From contig CAZPAH010000007.1 of the NCBI GenBank assembly GCA_964584495.1, positions 1-41,470 of the forward strand: a DNA stretch of 41,470 nt, given 5' to 3'. Shown here piece by piece: positions 24,376 to 31,725 of this stretch; the first letter of the stretch is position 1; each line of letters opens with the position of its first letter. The notes beneath the pieces were generated by a model. The model was not told the DNA's origin. It saw only the letters and a list, made by a program, of their open reading frames with translations, and ran no database searches. This DNA comes from CAZPAH01 sp964584495 (lineage in GTDB: Bacteria > Krumholzibacteriota > Krumholzibacteriia > Krumholzibacteriales > Krumholzibacteriaceae). Position numbers and translations under genes: made by a program.

Positions 24376-25821
24376 TCATCGCGCATAGTGATACCCGATA
24401 TCGAGAAGGCCTGTATCCCCTTCACCGTCGGTTCTCGTCGTTTTCTCTTCCATACCGGCCGACTCAGAGGACATGCTTCCCCTATCGATACAGGGACTTT
24501 GGATCGGCTGTCCCGACGGAAGCTGAGCGAGATAAAAATTTCCCCTCGGACCGGCTGCAAATATCGGATCCATTCTCATGTTGCCCTTAAGATCGGGACC
24601 ACCTTCGGGAAACAAGCCGTATCCATCCGCATCTATGTTTGAATAATTTATTAACGGCTCGAACCCCGATCCGATCTCGATCTCGGCATCCCTGAAGCCC
24701 GCCATATCCCCCCACATAATACAATCCCTGATCCTCGAGGGACTGTTCCAGCAACTCATTGCGCCGCCGTAGGCGGCGGAATTACCGTTGAACGTGCAAA
24801 GGGAAATGACCGGAGCTGAATTATATACATATATCCCTCCACCCCCGCCCACATACGTCGAATTGCCCGTGAAGAGGCAATTCTCGATCGAAGGCGATTC
24901 GTTCCCGCCTTCGGCGGTCGAATTGATGTAGATCCCTCCACCGTCATCGACGGCGCTGTTGCCTGAAAAGGTGCAGCCGGAGATGAATGAAGCGCTGCAG
25001 ATATTACATATGCCGCCTCCGCTGTGATTGGCTTCGTTATTCTCGAACGAGCAATCCGAGATCACGGCGGGACAGTGGTTATTAAATACCCCTGCGCCGA
25101 ACCTGCAATAGTTCCTACCTTTGAAGACGGAATTTGATATCACAGGTTTTCCCCGTGCGGATCCTTCCGAATCGTTGTAAACTGCGGCCCCGTTGTATTC
25201 GGCGGTATTTCCACTGAACACGCAGCCCGTAACAGTGGCTCTGCTTCTCAAGTTGAACATCGCCCCACCATGCCACAACGCATAGTTGTTCGAAAAAATG
25301 CAGTTTTTTATCGCCGGCGAAACGGTGAGATTAAGCATCCCTCCGCCCGAGTCGTCGGGGAATTCTCCCACGGCCCTTCCCCCGGACAGTGTAAAACCAT
25401 CGAGAATCGCCCTATCCGCTCCCGAAACCACGTGGAAAACCAGTTGATCTCCTTCAAGAACCGACACATTGGATGAGTAATCCCTCTGCGAAACGGCAGT
25501 ATCTCCGGTAAGAAATCCACCTAAGACCTCGACACCCTCTTTCATCCGGAGAACCGGCACGGCCTCGTCATCCTGTGACAGGCTCCTGTAGATACCGGCC
25601 GCCACCCATACCTGCCCGCCTTCTCTCGCTGCATCCACAGCCGGCTGCGGATGAAGAAACGCATTTTCCCAGTCCATTCCGGTTTCGTCCCCCATGGCCG
25701 AAGCGTCCACGTAACAGATTTCCCCCTTCGGATGATCTGTGATTTCTGTTTCCTGCGGCAGATCCCCCCCGCATCCGGATAAGCATAAAATGAATATCGC
25801 TGCAACCGGTTTGCATATCAT
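24376..25821 (-). CDS. Lipoprotein with right-handed parallel beta-helix repeats
   Basis: The 481-residue protein starts with a lipoprotein signal (MICKPVAAIFILCLSGCGG; lipobox LSGC, lipid on C16), so it is membrane-anchored on the outside. After YVDASA.GDETGMDWENAF, a common opening of Pmp-like or pectate-lyase-like proteins, come repeated strands of about 25-30 residues. They read like IKNCIFSNNYALWHGGAMFN, VTGCVFSGNTAEYNGAAVYN and ISGCTFSGNSAVDDGGGIYI, a parallel beta-helix with the polymorphic GGA(I/M)xN element. The end, LLDIGYHYAR, is a common closing motif of such proteins. No catalytic residues were recognised; adhesion or carbohydrate binding is possible. I chose the ATG at 25821: an open frame extends 217 codons upstream but runs antiphase inside the transporter gene. 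It begins 17 bp after the transporter's stop and is likely in its operon. Confidence 0.85.
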   Translation of the reverse strand: MICKPVAAIFILCLSGCGGDLPQETEITDHPKGEICYVDASAMGDETGMDWENAFLHPQPAVDAAREGGQVWVAAGIYRSLSQDDEAVPVLRMKEGVEVLGGFLTGDTAVSQRDYSSNVSVLEGDQLVFHVVSGADRAILDGFTLSGGRAVGEFPDDSGGGMLNLTVSPAIKNCIFSNNYALWHGGAMFNLRSRATVTGCVFSGNTAEYNGAAVYNDSEGSARGKPVISNSVFKGRNYCRFGAGVFNNHCPAVISDCSFENNEANHSGGGICNICSASFISGCTFSGNSAVDDGGGIYINSTAEGGNESPSIENCLFTGNSTYVGGGGGIYVYNSAPVISLCTFNGNSAAYGGAMSCWNSPSRIRDCIMWGDMAGFRDAEIEIGSGFEPLINYSNIDADGYGLFPEGGPDLKGNMRMDPIFAAGPRGNFYLAQLPSGQPIQSPCIDRGSMSSESAGMEEKTTRTDGEGDTGLLDIGYHYAR

Positions 25822-25838
25822 CGCCGGAATCGTCCTTT

Positions 25839-27323
25839 TCAGTTGGGAAGGGCGGAAAGATCGATCCTCCAGATCAAGGGCATCAGAAGGATTATGAAGA
25901 TGGTGATTATCATCCATCCGACGACATTCAGCAGCAACCCGGTTTTGGCCATTTGCGAAATAGAAACCCTTCCGCTCGCGAAAATCACTGCGTTCGGAGG
26001 AGTCGCAACGGGAAGCATGAAGGCATACGAGGCGGCGATACCGGCTCCGATCAACGGTCCATAGGGATGGATCGACATCGAAACCGCAATTCCTCCAATA
26101 ACGGGTAGAATCATCGCCGAAGTCGCCGTATTGGAAGTTATCTCGGTCAGGAAGATTGTCAACAAAACGACCGACGAGATCAGGATCGAATAGTGAACTC
26201 CTTTCAATGCGCCAAGCTGACTTCCAATCCATAGGTCGAGACCCGACACTTTGAATCCGTTCGCAAGCGACAGCCCACCACCGAATAGAATAATTACCGA
26301 CCATGGTATGCCGACGGCGGTCTTCCAATCCAGCAGGAATACTCCTCTTCTGAAATCGACCGGTATGATGAAAAGGGCGATCGCCCCGATAATCGCGATA
26401 GTGGAATCGGTCATCATGGAAAGTGCTTGTATTCTGACGAATCCGCGTAGAATCCAGGCCGCCGCCACGCAAAGAAAGACAATAAGAGTCCCTTTTTCAC
26501 CCCTGCTCATCGGACCGGGATCCTCGACTTCCAACTTCGGAATTACATGACCGCAGCCATCTTCACCCTTTGCGAAAGGAAACGCCACCTTTGTAAGAAA
26601 GTACCACGATACCGAAAGCATGATTGCCGCCAAAGGCACTCCCACCATCATCCACGATGCAAAGCTGACATGATGACCGAACCGGTTCTCGATGAATCCG
26701 GCGAGGATGACATTTGGGGGCGTTCCGATTATAGTGGCCGCGCCGCCTATCGAAGCGGAGTATGCTATGCCGAGCATCAGCGCAGTTCCGAATCTGGAAT
26801 CATCCTGTTTCGGATCGAGCTCCGCCATCTCCCCGCTCCGGCAGGAATCCGATAACTGCTTGACGATGGCGAGAGCTATCGGAACCATCATCATCGCCGT
26901 GGCCGTATTGCTGATCCACATCGACAGGAAGGCCGAGGCCAGCATGAACCCAAGGATTATCCTTTCGGGGGATGAACCCACAAATTTGATCGTCCTGATC
27001 GCCAATCGCCTGTGTAGATTCCATCTTTCCATTGTGACGGCTATAAGGAAACCGCCTAGAAAGAGAAAAATCAGGTGATTCGCGTATGGAGCGGCCGAAT
27101 CCGAAGCCTTCATCACTCCGAGAACCGGAAACAGTGCTATCGGTAGAAGGGCGGTGGCGGCCAACGGAAGCGCTTCCGTTATCCACCATACGGACATGAG
27201 CACTGCGACCGCCGCCACTTTTACACCATCACCGCTTAAAGATACGGATCTGGGCAAAATAAGCACCAGGGTAAAAAGAACGATGCCTGCGAACAATCCA
27301 GCACTCTGTTTTCTACTGTACAT
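25839..27323 (-). CDS. DASS-family sodium:dicarboxylate/anion symporter (SLC13-like)
   Basis: The 494-residue inner-membrane carrier belongs to the divalent anion:Na+ symporter family, which imports dicarboxylates such as succinate or malate (some members carry sulfate or phosphate). It has about eleven or twelve hydrophobic segments. Both family SNT signatures are present: SNTATAMMMVPIA at about residue 138 and TSNTATSAMILPV at about residue 405, which form the sodium and substrate sites. WWITEALPLAATALLPI near residue 47 and FGGGLSLANG near residue 350 are further family hallmarks. Length is normal. The start is the ATG at 27323; the leader can fold into a hairpin that buries the G-rich ribosome-binding region. 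The downstream lipoprotein gene is 17 bp away. Substrate choice cannot be read from sequence alone. Confidence 0.92.
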   Translation of the reverse strand: MYSRKQSAGLFAGIVLFTLVLILPRSVSLSGDGVKVAAVAVLMSVWWITEALPLAATALLPIALFPVLGVMKASDSAAPYANHLIFLFLGGFLIAVTMERWNLHRRLAIRTIKFVGSSPERIILGFMLASAFLSMWISNTATAMMMVPIALAIVKQLSDSCRSGEMAELDPKQDDSRFGTALMLGIAYSASIGGAATIIGTPPNVILAGFIENRFGHHVSFASWMMVGVPLAAIMLSVSWYFLTKVAFPFAKGEDGCGHVIPKLEVEDPGPMSRGEKGTLIVFLCVAAAWILRGFVRIQALSMMTDSTIAIIGAIALFIIPVDFRRGVFLLDWKTAVGIPWSVIILFGGGLSLANGFKVSGLDLWIGSQLGALKGVHYSILISSVVLLTIFLTEITSNTATSAMILPVIGGIAVSMSIHPYGPLIGAGIAASYAFMLPVATPPNAVIFASGRVSISQMAKTGLLLNVVGWMIITIFIILLMPLIWRIDLSALPN

Positions 27324-27325
27324 CG

Positions 27326-27358
27326 GTTTTCCCCGTCGATTATCATACGACGGAAAAC
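27326..27358 (-). promoter_or_regulatory. Hairpin covering the ribosome-binding region of the DASS gene
   Basis: On the minus strand GTTTTCCGTCG pairs with CGACGGGGAAAAC: 6 bp (27333-27338 with 27348-27353) plus 5 bp (27326-27330 with 27354-27358), with a 2-nt bulge and a 9-nt loop. It ends two bases before the ATG and encloses the only G-rich candidate ribosome-binding site. Possible translational control; inference only. Confidence 0.4.
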
Positions 27359-27411
27359 GATATATCGGGGAATCTATTACGTCAAGTCAAAGGTTGTACA
27401 GATATTACGTC

Positions 27412-27447
27412 CAAAAAAAGCCCCTCGAAAAGATATTTCGAGGGGCT
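27412..27447 (-). terminator. Intrinsic terminator after the small lipoprotein gene
   Basis: A perfect 12-bp stem (AGCCCCTCGAAA with TTTCGAGGGGCT) and 5-nt loop are followed on the minus strand by seven T residues. It separates the lipoprotein gene at 27473-28090 from the downstream DASS operon. Confidence 0.93.
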
Positions 27448-27472
27448 GATACGAAGCAATTACAATCTAATT

Positions 27473-28090
27473 TTATTCCTGCCAATCATCTACCACACCG
27501 TCGACGATGTAAATATACCTCTTCTTCGTCTTCTTTCTGGGATCTACATACGTCCATTGCTCTACCGCCGAACCGCCGATATCGTTCGTTTTCATCTCAT
27601 CGGGATAACCCCACGACTCGAGGGCCGCATCCTGCTTCATACCTTTGAAAAGTTCTCTATCGCGTATGGCCCGGGCGGTTCTTTTTCCGTACAGCCTTAG
27701 ATACATTCTGTAGCGCTTATCGGGATTATCGAACCAGAACAGCCGGTGCATGGCTTCTTCGTATTTCTCTTTCGTAAGCGGCCTCGGTATATTCATCGCG
27801 TGACGGTACTTGCGCTTATTAGGAGCCTTTACGCCCACGGAACCGTTCCAGTGCAAACCTAGTTCGATAATCGTCACCTCTGTCCCGCGCTCCAGAACCC
27901 CGTTCTGTCCGAGATCGACTATCAATGACCTGGTCCAGGCTTTCTTGCCTATATATTCTTCTTTCAGAAGATCGATATCTTCGATTGGGATATCCTTCTT
28001 GACAGTGTTGACAACATTATTTACAGCATTGCAGCCTGATAACACAAGCATGAAGGCCAGAGCCGGGATAAAAAATATCTTTCCTGTCAC
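27473..28090 (-). CDS. Small lipoprotein of unknown function
   Basis: The 205-residue product has a lipoprotein signal (MTGKIFFIPALAFMLVLSGC; lipobox LSGC) and is therefore lipid-anchored. The rest is basic and hydrophilic. A region at about 55-90 (TRSLIVDLGQNGVLERGTEVTIIELG, quoted in part) has the strand pattern of an SH3-like beta-barrel. The C-terminal part (about 150-205: LFKGMKQDAALESWGYPDEM, then VEQWTYVD and YIYIVDGVVDDWQE) resembles the SmpA/OmlA-like fold of BamE-type lipoproteins, with GM..DA...WG.P and a YIYIxDG..W ending. I do not assign a function. The GTG at 28090 is chosen because GGAGG lies 8 nt upstream; the TTG at 28096 is only 2 nt from it. It has its own promoter and terminator, so it is monocistronic. 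Confidence 0.78.
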   Translation of the reverse strand: MTGKIFFIPALAFMLVLSGCNAVNNVVNTVKKDIPIEDIDLLKEEYIGKKAWTRSLIVDLGQNGVLERGTEVTIIELGLHWNGSVGVKAPNKRKYRHAMNIPRPLTKEKYEEAMHRLFWFDNPDKRYRMYLRLYGKRTARAIRDRELFKGMKQDAALESWGYPDEMKTNDIGGSAVEQWTYVDPRKKTKKRYIYIVDGVVDDWQE

Positions 28091-28132
28091 GCGCAACTCC
28101 TCCTTACCGATCGATTATTGATCTGCATCAAT

Positions 28133-28161
28133 AAAATAGAGGCAAATACCGTATTAATCAA
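28133..28161 (-). promoter_or_regulatory. Promoter for the small lipoprotein gene
   Basis: TTGATT (28156-28161) and TATTTT (28133-28138) are 17 nt apart on the minus strand, just beyond the yraN stop. The following leader carries AAGGAGG. Confidence 0.5.
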
Positions 28162-28168
28162 GTATTTT

Positions 28169-28567
28169 CTAGGCGATCCCTTTTAGATGCTTGAGTGTCA
28201 TTCCTTCCCCGCCGGGATCGAGGTCTATCGCCACGAGATCGAACCTAAGATCGTGGAATCCTCCCTGGCATTCCTCTTTGAAAAGATAGTATTTAGCTGC
28301 ATTTCTCATATTTTTGATTTTCGTTCTGCCGACGGCTTCAACCGCCTCTCCGAATCCTTTCCCTTTCCTCGTTTTGACTTCGATAAAAGCGAGACAACCC
28401 CGCGCTGAAGCAATTATGTCTATTTCCAGATGACCCGCCCTGTAGTTGCGCTCGATTATCCTATACCCTCTCAACCTAAGATATTCCGAAGCAATGGTTT
28501 CACCGGTCTTTCCCGTACTGAAGATCCCTTCCACGTCCACCACCCTCTCCGCCGACCCGGCCTTCAA
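28169..28567 (-). CDS. yraN: YraN / UPF0102 family predicted endonuclease-like protein
   Basis: The 132-residue protein matches UPF0102, a small family with the fold of restriction-type nucleases whose role is not established. Conserved features: TGKTGETIASEYLRLRGYRIIERNYR (about residues 18-43, in pieces), GHLEIDIIA with the Glu-x-Asp of the nuclease core (about 45-53), and FIEVKTRKGKGFGEAVEAV (about 61-79), which supplies E-V-K. The TTG start at 28567 overlaps the rnhB stop by 4 nt (TTGA). An internal GTG near 28543 with GGAGAGG upstream is an alternative that would still keep the whole domain. Adjacent rnhB and yraN is a very common bacterial arrangement. Confidence 0.88.
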   Translation of the reverse strand: MKAGSAERVVDVEGIFSTGKTGETIASEYLRLRGYRIIERNYRAGHLEIDIIASARGCLAFIEVKTRKGKGFGEAVEAVGRTKIKNMRNAAKYYLFKEECQGGFHDLRFDLVAIDLDPGGEGMTLKHLKGIA

Positions 28568-29190
28568 TCCGCCGGCCTTACCCTGAAACTCTTTCTGTGG
28601 AACTCGGTTTTTCCCATCCTGATAATCGCTTCACGGTGCTCCCGGGTACCGTAACCCTTGTTCCTGATAAAACCGTAACCGGGAAAAACCCTATCCTTTT
28701 CCCGCATTATCCTGTCTCTTGTAACCTTGGCCACTATCGAAGCGGCGGCGATCGAGAAGCTTTTCCTGTCCCCTCCGATGACCGCCTCGGCCTTAAAATC
28801 GATATCGGGAAGCTGTTTTCCGTCGACCAGCACGATCGCTGGGGGCAACGAAAGGGCCATGACCGCCTTTTTCATCGCTACCAATGTCGCATTGAGAATA
28901 TTTATACGGTCTATCTCGTAGGGATCGACGATCCCGACAGCGAACATCTCGCTTTTTACCCTGACGAGATCGTACAGCTTCTCCCTGACCGGCTCGGATA
29001 GAAGCTTGCTGTCCCTGACCTTCTCGAGGCCTTCCGCCGGGGAACATATCACGGCCGCGGCCACGACCGGTCCTGCCAGCGCTCCTCTCCCCGCTTCATC
29101 TACTCCGGCCACCTTAATACCCGGCCCGGCCCTTCTACTATCGTCAAACCCAACCAGGTCCTCGTACCTGATATTCCGACCGCAGATCAC
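28564..29190 (-). CDS. rnhB: Ribonuclease HII
   Basis: RNase HII cleaves RNA in RNA:DNA hybrids and starts removal of misincorporated ribonucleotides. The 208-residue protein has the catalytic acidic residues D31 and E32 (AGVDEAGRGALAGPV) and D123 (LVDGKQLP), and the family segment SIAAASIVAKVTRDR. YGFIRNKGYGTREHREAI is the conserved C-terminal helix region. Length is typical (about 200). The GTG start overlaps the rplS stop by 4 nt (GTGA), and the stop overlaps yraN, so the three genes are translationally linked. Confidence 0.95.
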   Translation of the reverse strand: MICGRNIRYEDLVGFDDSRRAGPGIKVAGVDEAGRGALAGPVVAAAVICSPAEGLEKVRDSKLLSEPVREKLYDLVRVKSEMFAVGIVDPYEIDRINILNATLVAMKKAVMALSLPPAIVLVDGKQLPDIDFKAEAVIGGDRKSFSIAAASIVAKVTRDRIMREKDRVFPGYGFIRNKGYGTREHREAIIRMGKTEFHRKSFRVRPAD

Positions 29191-29543
29191 CGCAGTCCCT
29201 TATCCGACTTCTCACGTATCCTGGCGGCCTTGCCCTTGAGATCCCGTAAGTAATAAAGCTTCGACCTTCTCACGCGTCCCTTGCGAAGCACCGTGATACT
29301 GGCAAGATTCGGTGAATGGAGCGGGAAAACCCGTTCTACACCCACTCCCTGGCTGATTTTCCTTACGGTGAATGTCTCGGCGATTCCGGCTCCTTTTCGC
29401 TGTATCACGGTTCCCTGGAAAGCCTGGATCCTCTCCCTGCTTCCCTCGATTACCTTGACGTCGCATCGAACCGTATCACCCACCGAGAAGTCGGGCACCG
29501 ATTCTTTCATCTTCTTCGCAGATAACTGATCGAGGATATCCAT
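29187..29543 (-). CDS. rplS: Ribosomal protein L19
   Basis: L19 is a large-subunit protein at the 30S-50S interface. The 118-residue sequence has the standard family profile: PDFSVGDTVRCDVKVIEGSRERIQAFQGTVI (about residues 17-47, in pieces), ETFTVRKISQGVGVERVFPLHSP, and the basic end RRSKLYYLRDLKGKAARI. Length is normal. It has a GGAGG ribosome-binding site upstream of the ATG and lies 49 bp after trmD, in the order rpsP-khpA-rimM-trmD-rplS found in many bacteria. Confidence 0.97.
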   Translation of the reverse strand: MDILDQLSAKKMKESVPDFSVGDTVRCDVKVIEGSRERIQAFQGTVIQRKGAGIAETFTVRKISQGVGVERVFPLHSPNLASITVLRKGRVRRSKLYYLRDLKGKAARIREKSDKGLR

Positions 29544-29592
29544 AATTCCTCCTTGCCTTGGTAAACAGTTTAATCCTCACCGGCCAGCTCGC

Positions 29593-30318
29593 TTACTGCG
29601 CCCCTTCTGCATCCTTACCCCTTACCCGGGCAGGGAGGTCGGGACGGTATCGGCCTGTTCGCTCCAATGATGATTCCTTTCTCCAGTCTTCGATCCTCGC
29701 GTGGTTCCCAGATATCAAAACCTCCGGGACCTTCAAGCCCCTGTATTCCGGGGGCCTTGTATAATAGGCCGTATCTAGGGAAAACAGCCGTCCGCTTGAA
29801 AATGAGTCCGTATCCCTGCTCCGTTCATCTCCGATAACGTCCGGCAGGTGCCTCACGACAGAATCGGCTACTACGAGGGCGGGGAATTCTCCACCGCTGA
29901 CAATATAGTCGCCGATCGAGATCCGGTCGGTGATGATAAGCTCGTTGATCCGTTCATCGATCCCCTTGTATCTTCCGCAGACAAAAACGAGCTTTTTCTT
30001 TTCCGCCAGCTCACGCGCTTTTTTCTGGCTGAACCTCTCGCCTGCGGGAGACATAAGGATTACGGAGATTTCTTCCGTTTCATCTGTTTCCTCGATAACG
30101 GATTCCACCGCCTCGACCACCGGCTTAACCATCATCACCATGCCCGGGCCACCCCCGTAGGGGTAGTCGTCGACGGAACCATGCTCGTCCACCGCGAAAT
30201 CCCTAAGATTTACCACCGTGTAGGCGGCGGCGCCTTTCCTGGCCGCCACCCCGAGAATACCGTCCTCGAGCGGACCATTGAAAATCCCGGGGAATATCGT
30301 TATGAAACAGATTTCCAT
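29593..30318 (-). CDS. trmD: tRNA (guanine-N1)-methyltransferase
   Basis: TrmD makes m1G37 next to the anticodon of a subset of tRNAs, preventing +1 frameshifting, using S-adenosylmethionine. The 241-residue protein shows the SPOUT knot sequence: MSPAGERFSQ, CGRYKGIDER (about residues 112-121) and SIGDYIVSGGE..ALVVADSVVRHLPDVIG. YPYGGGPGMVMM (about 52-63) is also diagnostic, and the C-terminal domain has YTRPPEYRGLKVPEVLISGNHARIEDWR (in pieces). Length is typical. It follows rimM by 12 bp and precedes rplS. Confidence 0.97.
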   Translation of the reverse strand: MEICFITIFPGIFNGPLEDGILGVAARKGAAAYTVVNLRDFAVDEHGSVDDYPYGGGPGMVMMVKPVVEAVESVIEETDETEEISVILMSPAGERFSQKKARELAEKKKLVFVCGRYKGIDERINELIITDRISIGDYIVSGGEFPALVVADSVVRHLPDVIGDERSRDTDSFSSGRLFSLDTAYYTRPPEYRGLKVPEVLISGNHARIEDWRKESSLERTGRYRPDLPARVRGKDAEGAQ

Positions 30319-30330
30319 TATAACAGCCTT

Positions 30331-30855
30331 TTACCACCTGAGGTCCAGGAGCCCCTCCGGCGGATCGACTATAATCAATCTCTTCTCCAGATCGACACTC
30401 TTGACTATCTCGGGCACCACGGGAATGATAAGTTTTTCGCCTCCATGATCGACTATAAGATTCCCGTGGGCGGGACCGAGGAGAAAATCCACGACCTTTC
30501 CCAGTACCGAACGATCAGGAAGAATCACATCCAGTCCCATCGCCTGAAAAGGCTTCAGCTCGGGTGGACCGTTGGTTTCGTTGATATCCTTTAGCGGCAT
30601 TTCCAGTCTGCCGCCGACTATGGACCCGGCATCCTCTATCGAATCGATACCCGGGATCTTCAGGATATATGTATTACCCTTGCTCCTGAACCTCTCCACT
30701 CGAATCGTTCTGGATCCTTCGCCGGGCAAAACGAGGTCGAGCTCATCGCCCTTAAGTGAACCGGTCCAGAAATCGACGGACGGTAATAATTTTATCTCTC
30801 CCTTGAGACCGACGGTCTTCACGAAAGAGCCTAGGAAAACATTATCAGCGGTCAT
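30331..30855 (-). CDS. rimM: 16S rRNA processing protein RimM
   Basis: RimM assists late maturation of the 30S head and binds S19. The 174-residue protein has the N-terminal RimM barrel (about residues 5-82: FLGSFVKTVGLKGEIKLLP, FRSKGNTYILKIPGID, in pieces) and the C-terminal PRC barrel (about 95-174: GLDVILPDRSVLGKVVDFLLGPAHGNLIVD, then EKLIIPVVPEIVKSVDLEKRLIIVDPPEGLLDL, in pieces). The last part is especially characteristic. It sits between khpA and trmD with gaps of about 10 bp on each side. Confidence 0.94.
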   Translation of the reverse strand: MTADNVFLGSFVKTVGLKGEIKLLPSVDFWTGSLKGDELDLVLPGEGSRTIRVERFRSKGNTYILKIPGIDSIEDAGSIVGGRLEMPLKDINETNGPPELKPFQAMGLDVILPDRSVLGKVVDFLLGPAHGNLIVDHGGEKLIIPVVPEIVKSVDLEKRLIIVDPPEGLLDLRW

Positions 30856-30864
30856 AACGGCGTC

Positions 30865-31110
30865 TCACTCACGGATCTCCAGGAGGACCCTTTCCCCCAT
30901 CCTTGTTGCGGCCGCATTGACCAAGGCGCGCAGGGCCTTTGCAGTTTGCCCGTTCCTGCCTATAACCTTTCCCACATCGTTCTTGTCGACGGTAAGAACA
31001 AGAATCGTCGTTCCCTCACGCATCTCCTTCACAATCTTTATAGCTTCAGGTTTATCAACAAGCATTTCGGAGATCTTCTGAATCATTGATTTTATCTTTT
31101 CTTCGTTCAT
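30865..31110 (-). CDS. khpA: KH-domain RNA-binding protein KhpA
   Basis: The 81-residue protein is a single KH domain: VGKVIGRNGQTAKALRALVNAAATR contains the RNA-binding GxxG loop (GRNG, about residues 52-55). The family (formerly DUF/UPF0109, YlqC) binds RNA, often together with KhpB/Jag, and is usually encoded between rpsP and rimM, as here. Length is normal (about 75-85). The ATG lies 43 bp after rpsP. Confidence 0.92.
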   Translation of the reverse strand: MNEEKIKSMIQKISEMLVDKPEAIKIVKEMREGTTILVLTVDKNDVGKVIGRNGQTAKALRALVNAAATRMGERVLLEIRE

Positions 31111-31153
31111 CGAAATCCAACTTTCCTTCGAGATCCGGATAAGGCATCAGCAT

Positions 31154-31693
31154 TTATTTGGATTCTCCGTCTTCCCCGGACCCTTCCGCTGCTTCGCTCG
31201 AAACGGCTTCATCCGTAAGCTTCCCGGAATCATTATCCTTCGATCCGGTCTCCGGGGGTGCCGCTTCCTTTTTCGCAGCTTCCTCTTCGGCCTTGGCCTT
31301 CTCGGCTTCGAGCGCTTTTGCGGCGGTTATCGCCTTCTTGGACATCTTGACCGTTGTCTTTTCCTTTGGCTTCGGCTGTTTTGCCCTTCTCTCCTCAATC
31401 GTCGCATCCAACTCGGAGACCTTGACGCCGGAGTTGAGAAGCCGCCATCTTTCCAGCAATCCCGCCGTCTTAAGCACATCCGTGGCGCCCGGTGTAGGTT
31501 TTGCCCCATCGTTAAGCCATTTGTAGAGCAGGTCTTCATCGATTTCAATCTTCGCGGGTTCTGTCATCGGATCGTAATATCCGAGCTTCTCGATAAACCG
31601 CCCGTCGCGTGGAAATCGGGAATCGGCCACAACGAGACGGAAGAAAGGCCTCTTCTTCGAACCCATCTTTTTCAATCTGATCTTTACTGACAA
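31154..31693 (-). CDS. rpsP: Ribosomal protein S16 with long C-terminal extension
   Basis: S16 is a small-subunit protein needed for 30S assembly. The first 80 or so residues match the family closely (VKIRLKKMGSKKRPFFR, VVADSRFPRDGRFIEKLGYYDP, DGAKPTPGATDVL). From about residue 95 the protein carries about 85 extra residues rich in Lys, Glu and Ala and then Ser, Glu and Gly, probably disordered; such tails occur in Bacteroidota-type S16, so this is a lineage hint. Total length is 179 against about 80-90 in most bacteria. I chose the TTG at 31693, which has GGAGG 6 nt upstream and yields the usual MSVKIRLK start; a TTG at 31699 directly abuts the GGAGG. It follows ffh by 32 bp. Confidence 0.93.
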   Translation of the reverse strand: MSVKIRLKKMGSKKRPFFRLVVADSRFPRDGRFIEKLGYYDPMTEPAKIEIDEDLLYKWLNDGAKPTPGATDVLKTAGLLERWRLLNSGVKVSELDATIEERRAKQPKPKEKTTVKMSKKAITAAKALEAEKAKAEEEAAKKEAAPPETGSKDNDSGKLTDEAVSSEAAEGSGEDGESK

Positions 31694-31725
31694 CTCCAAC
31701 CTCCAGTAATCAATCCTGATAACTA

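Noticed and set aside
25822..26472. 217-codon N-terminal extension of the beta-helix lipoprotein
   Set aside because: It is an out-of-phase reading of the transporter gene; the lipoprotein signal starts at 25821.
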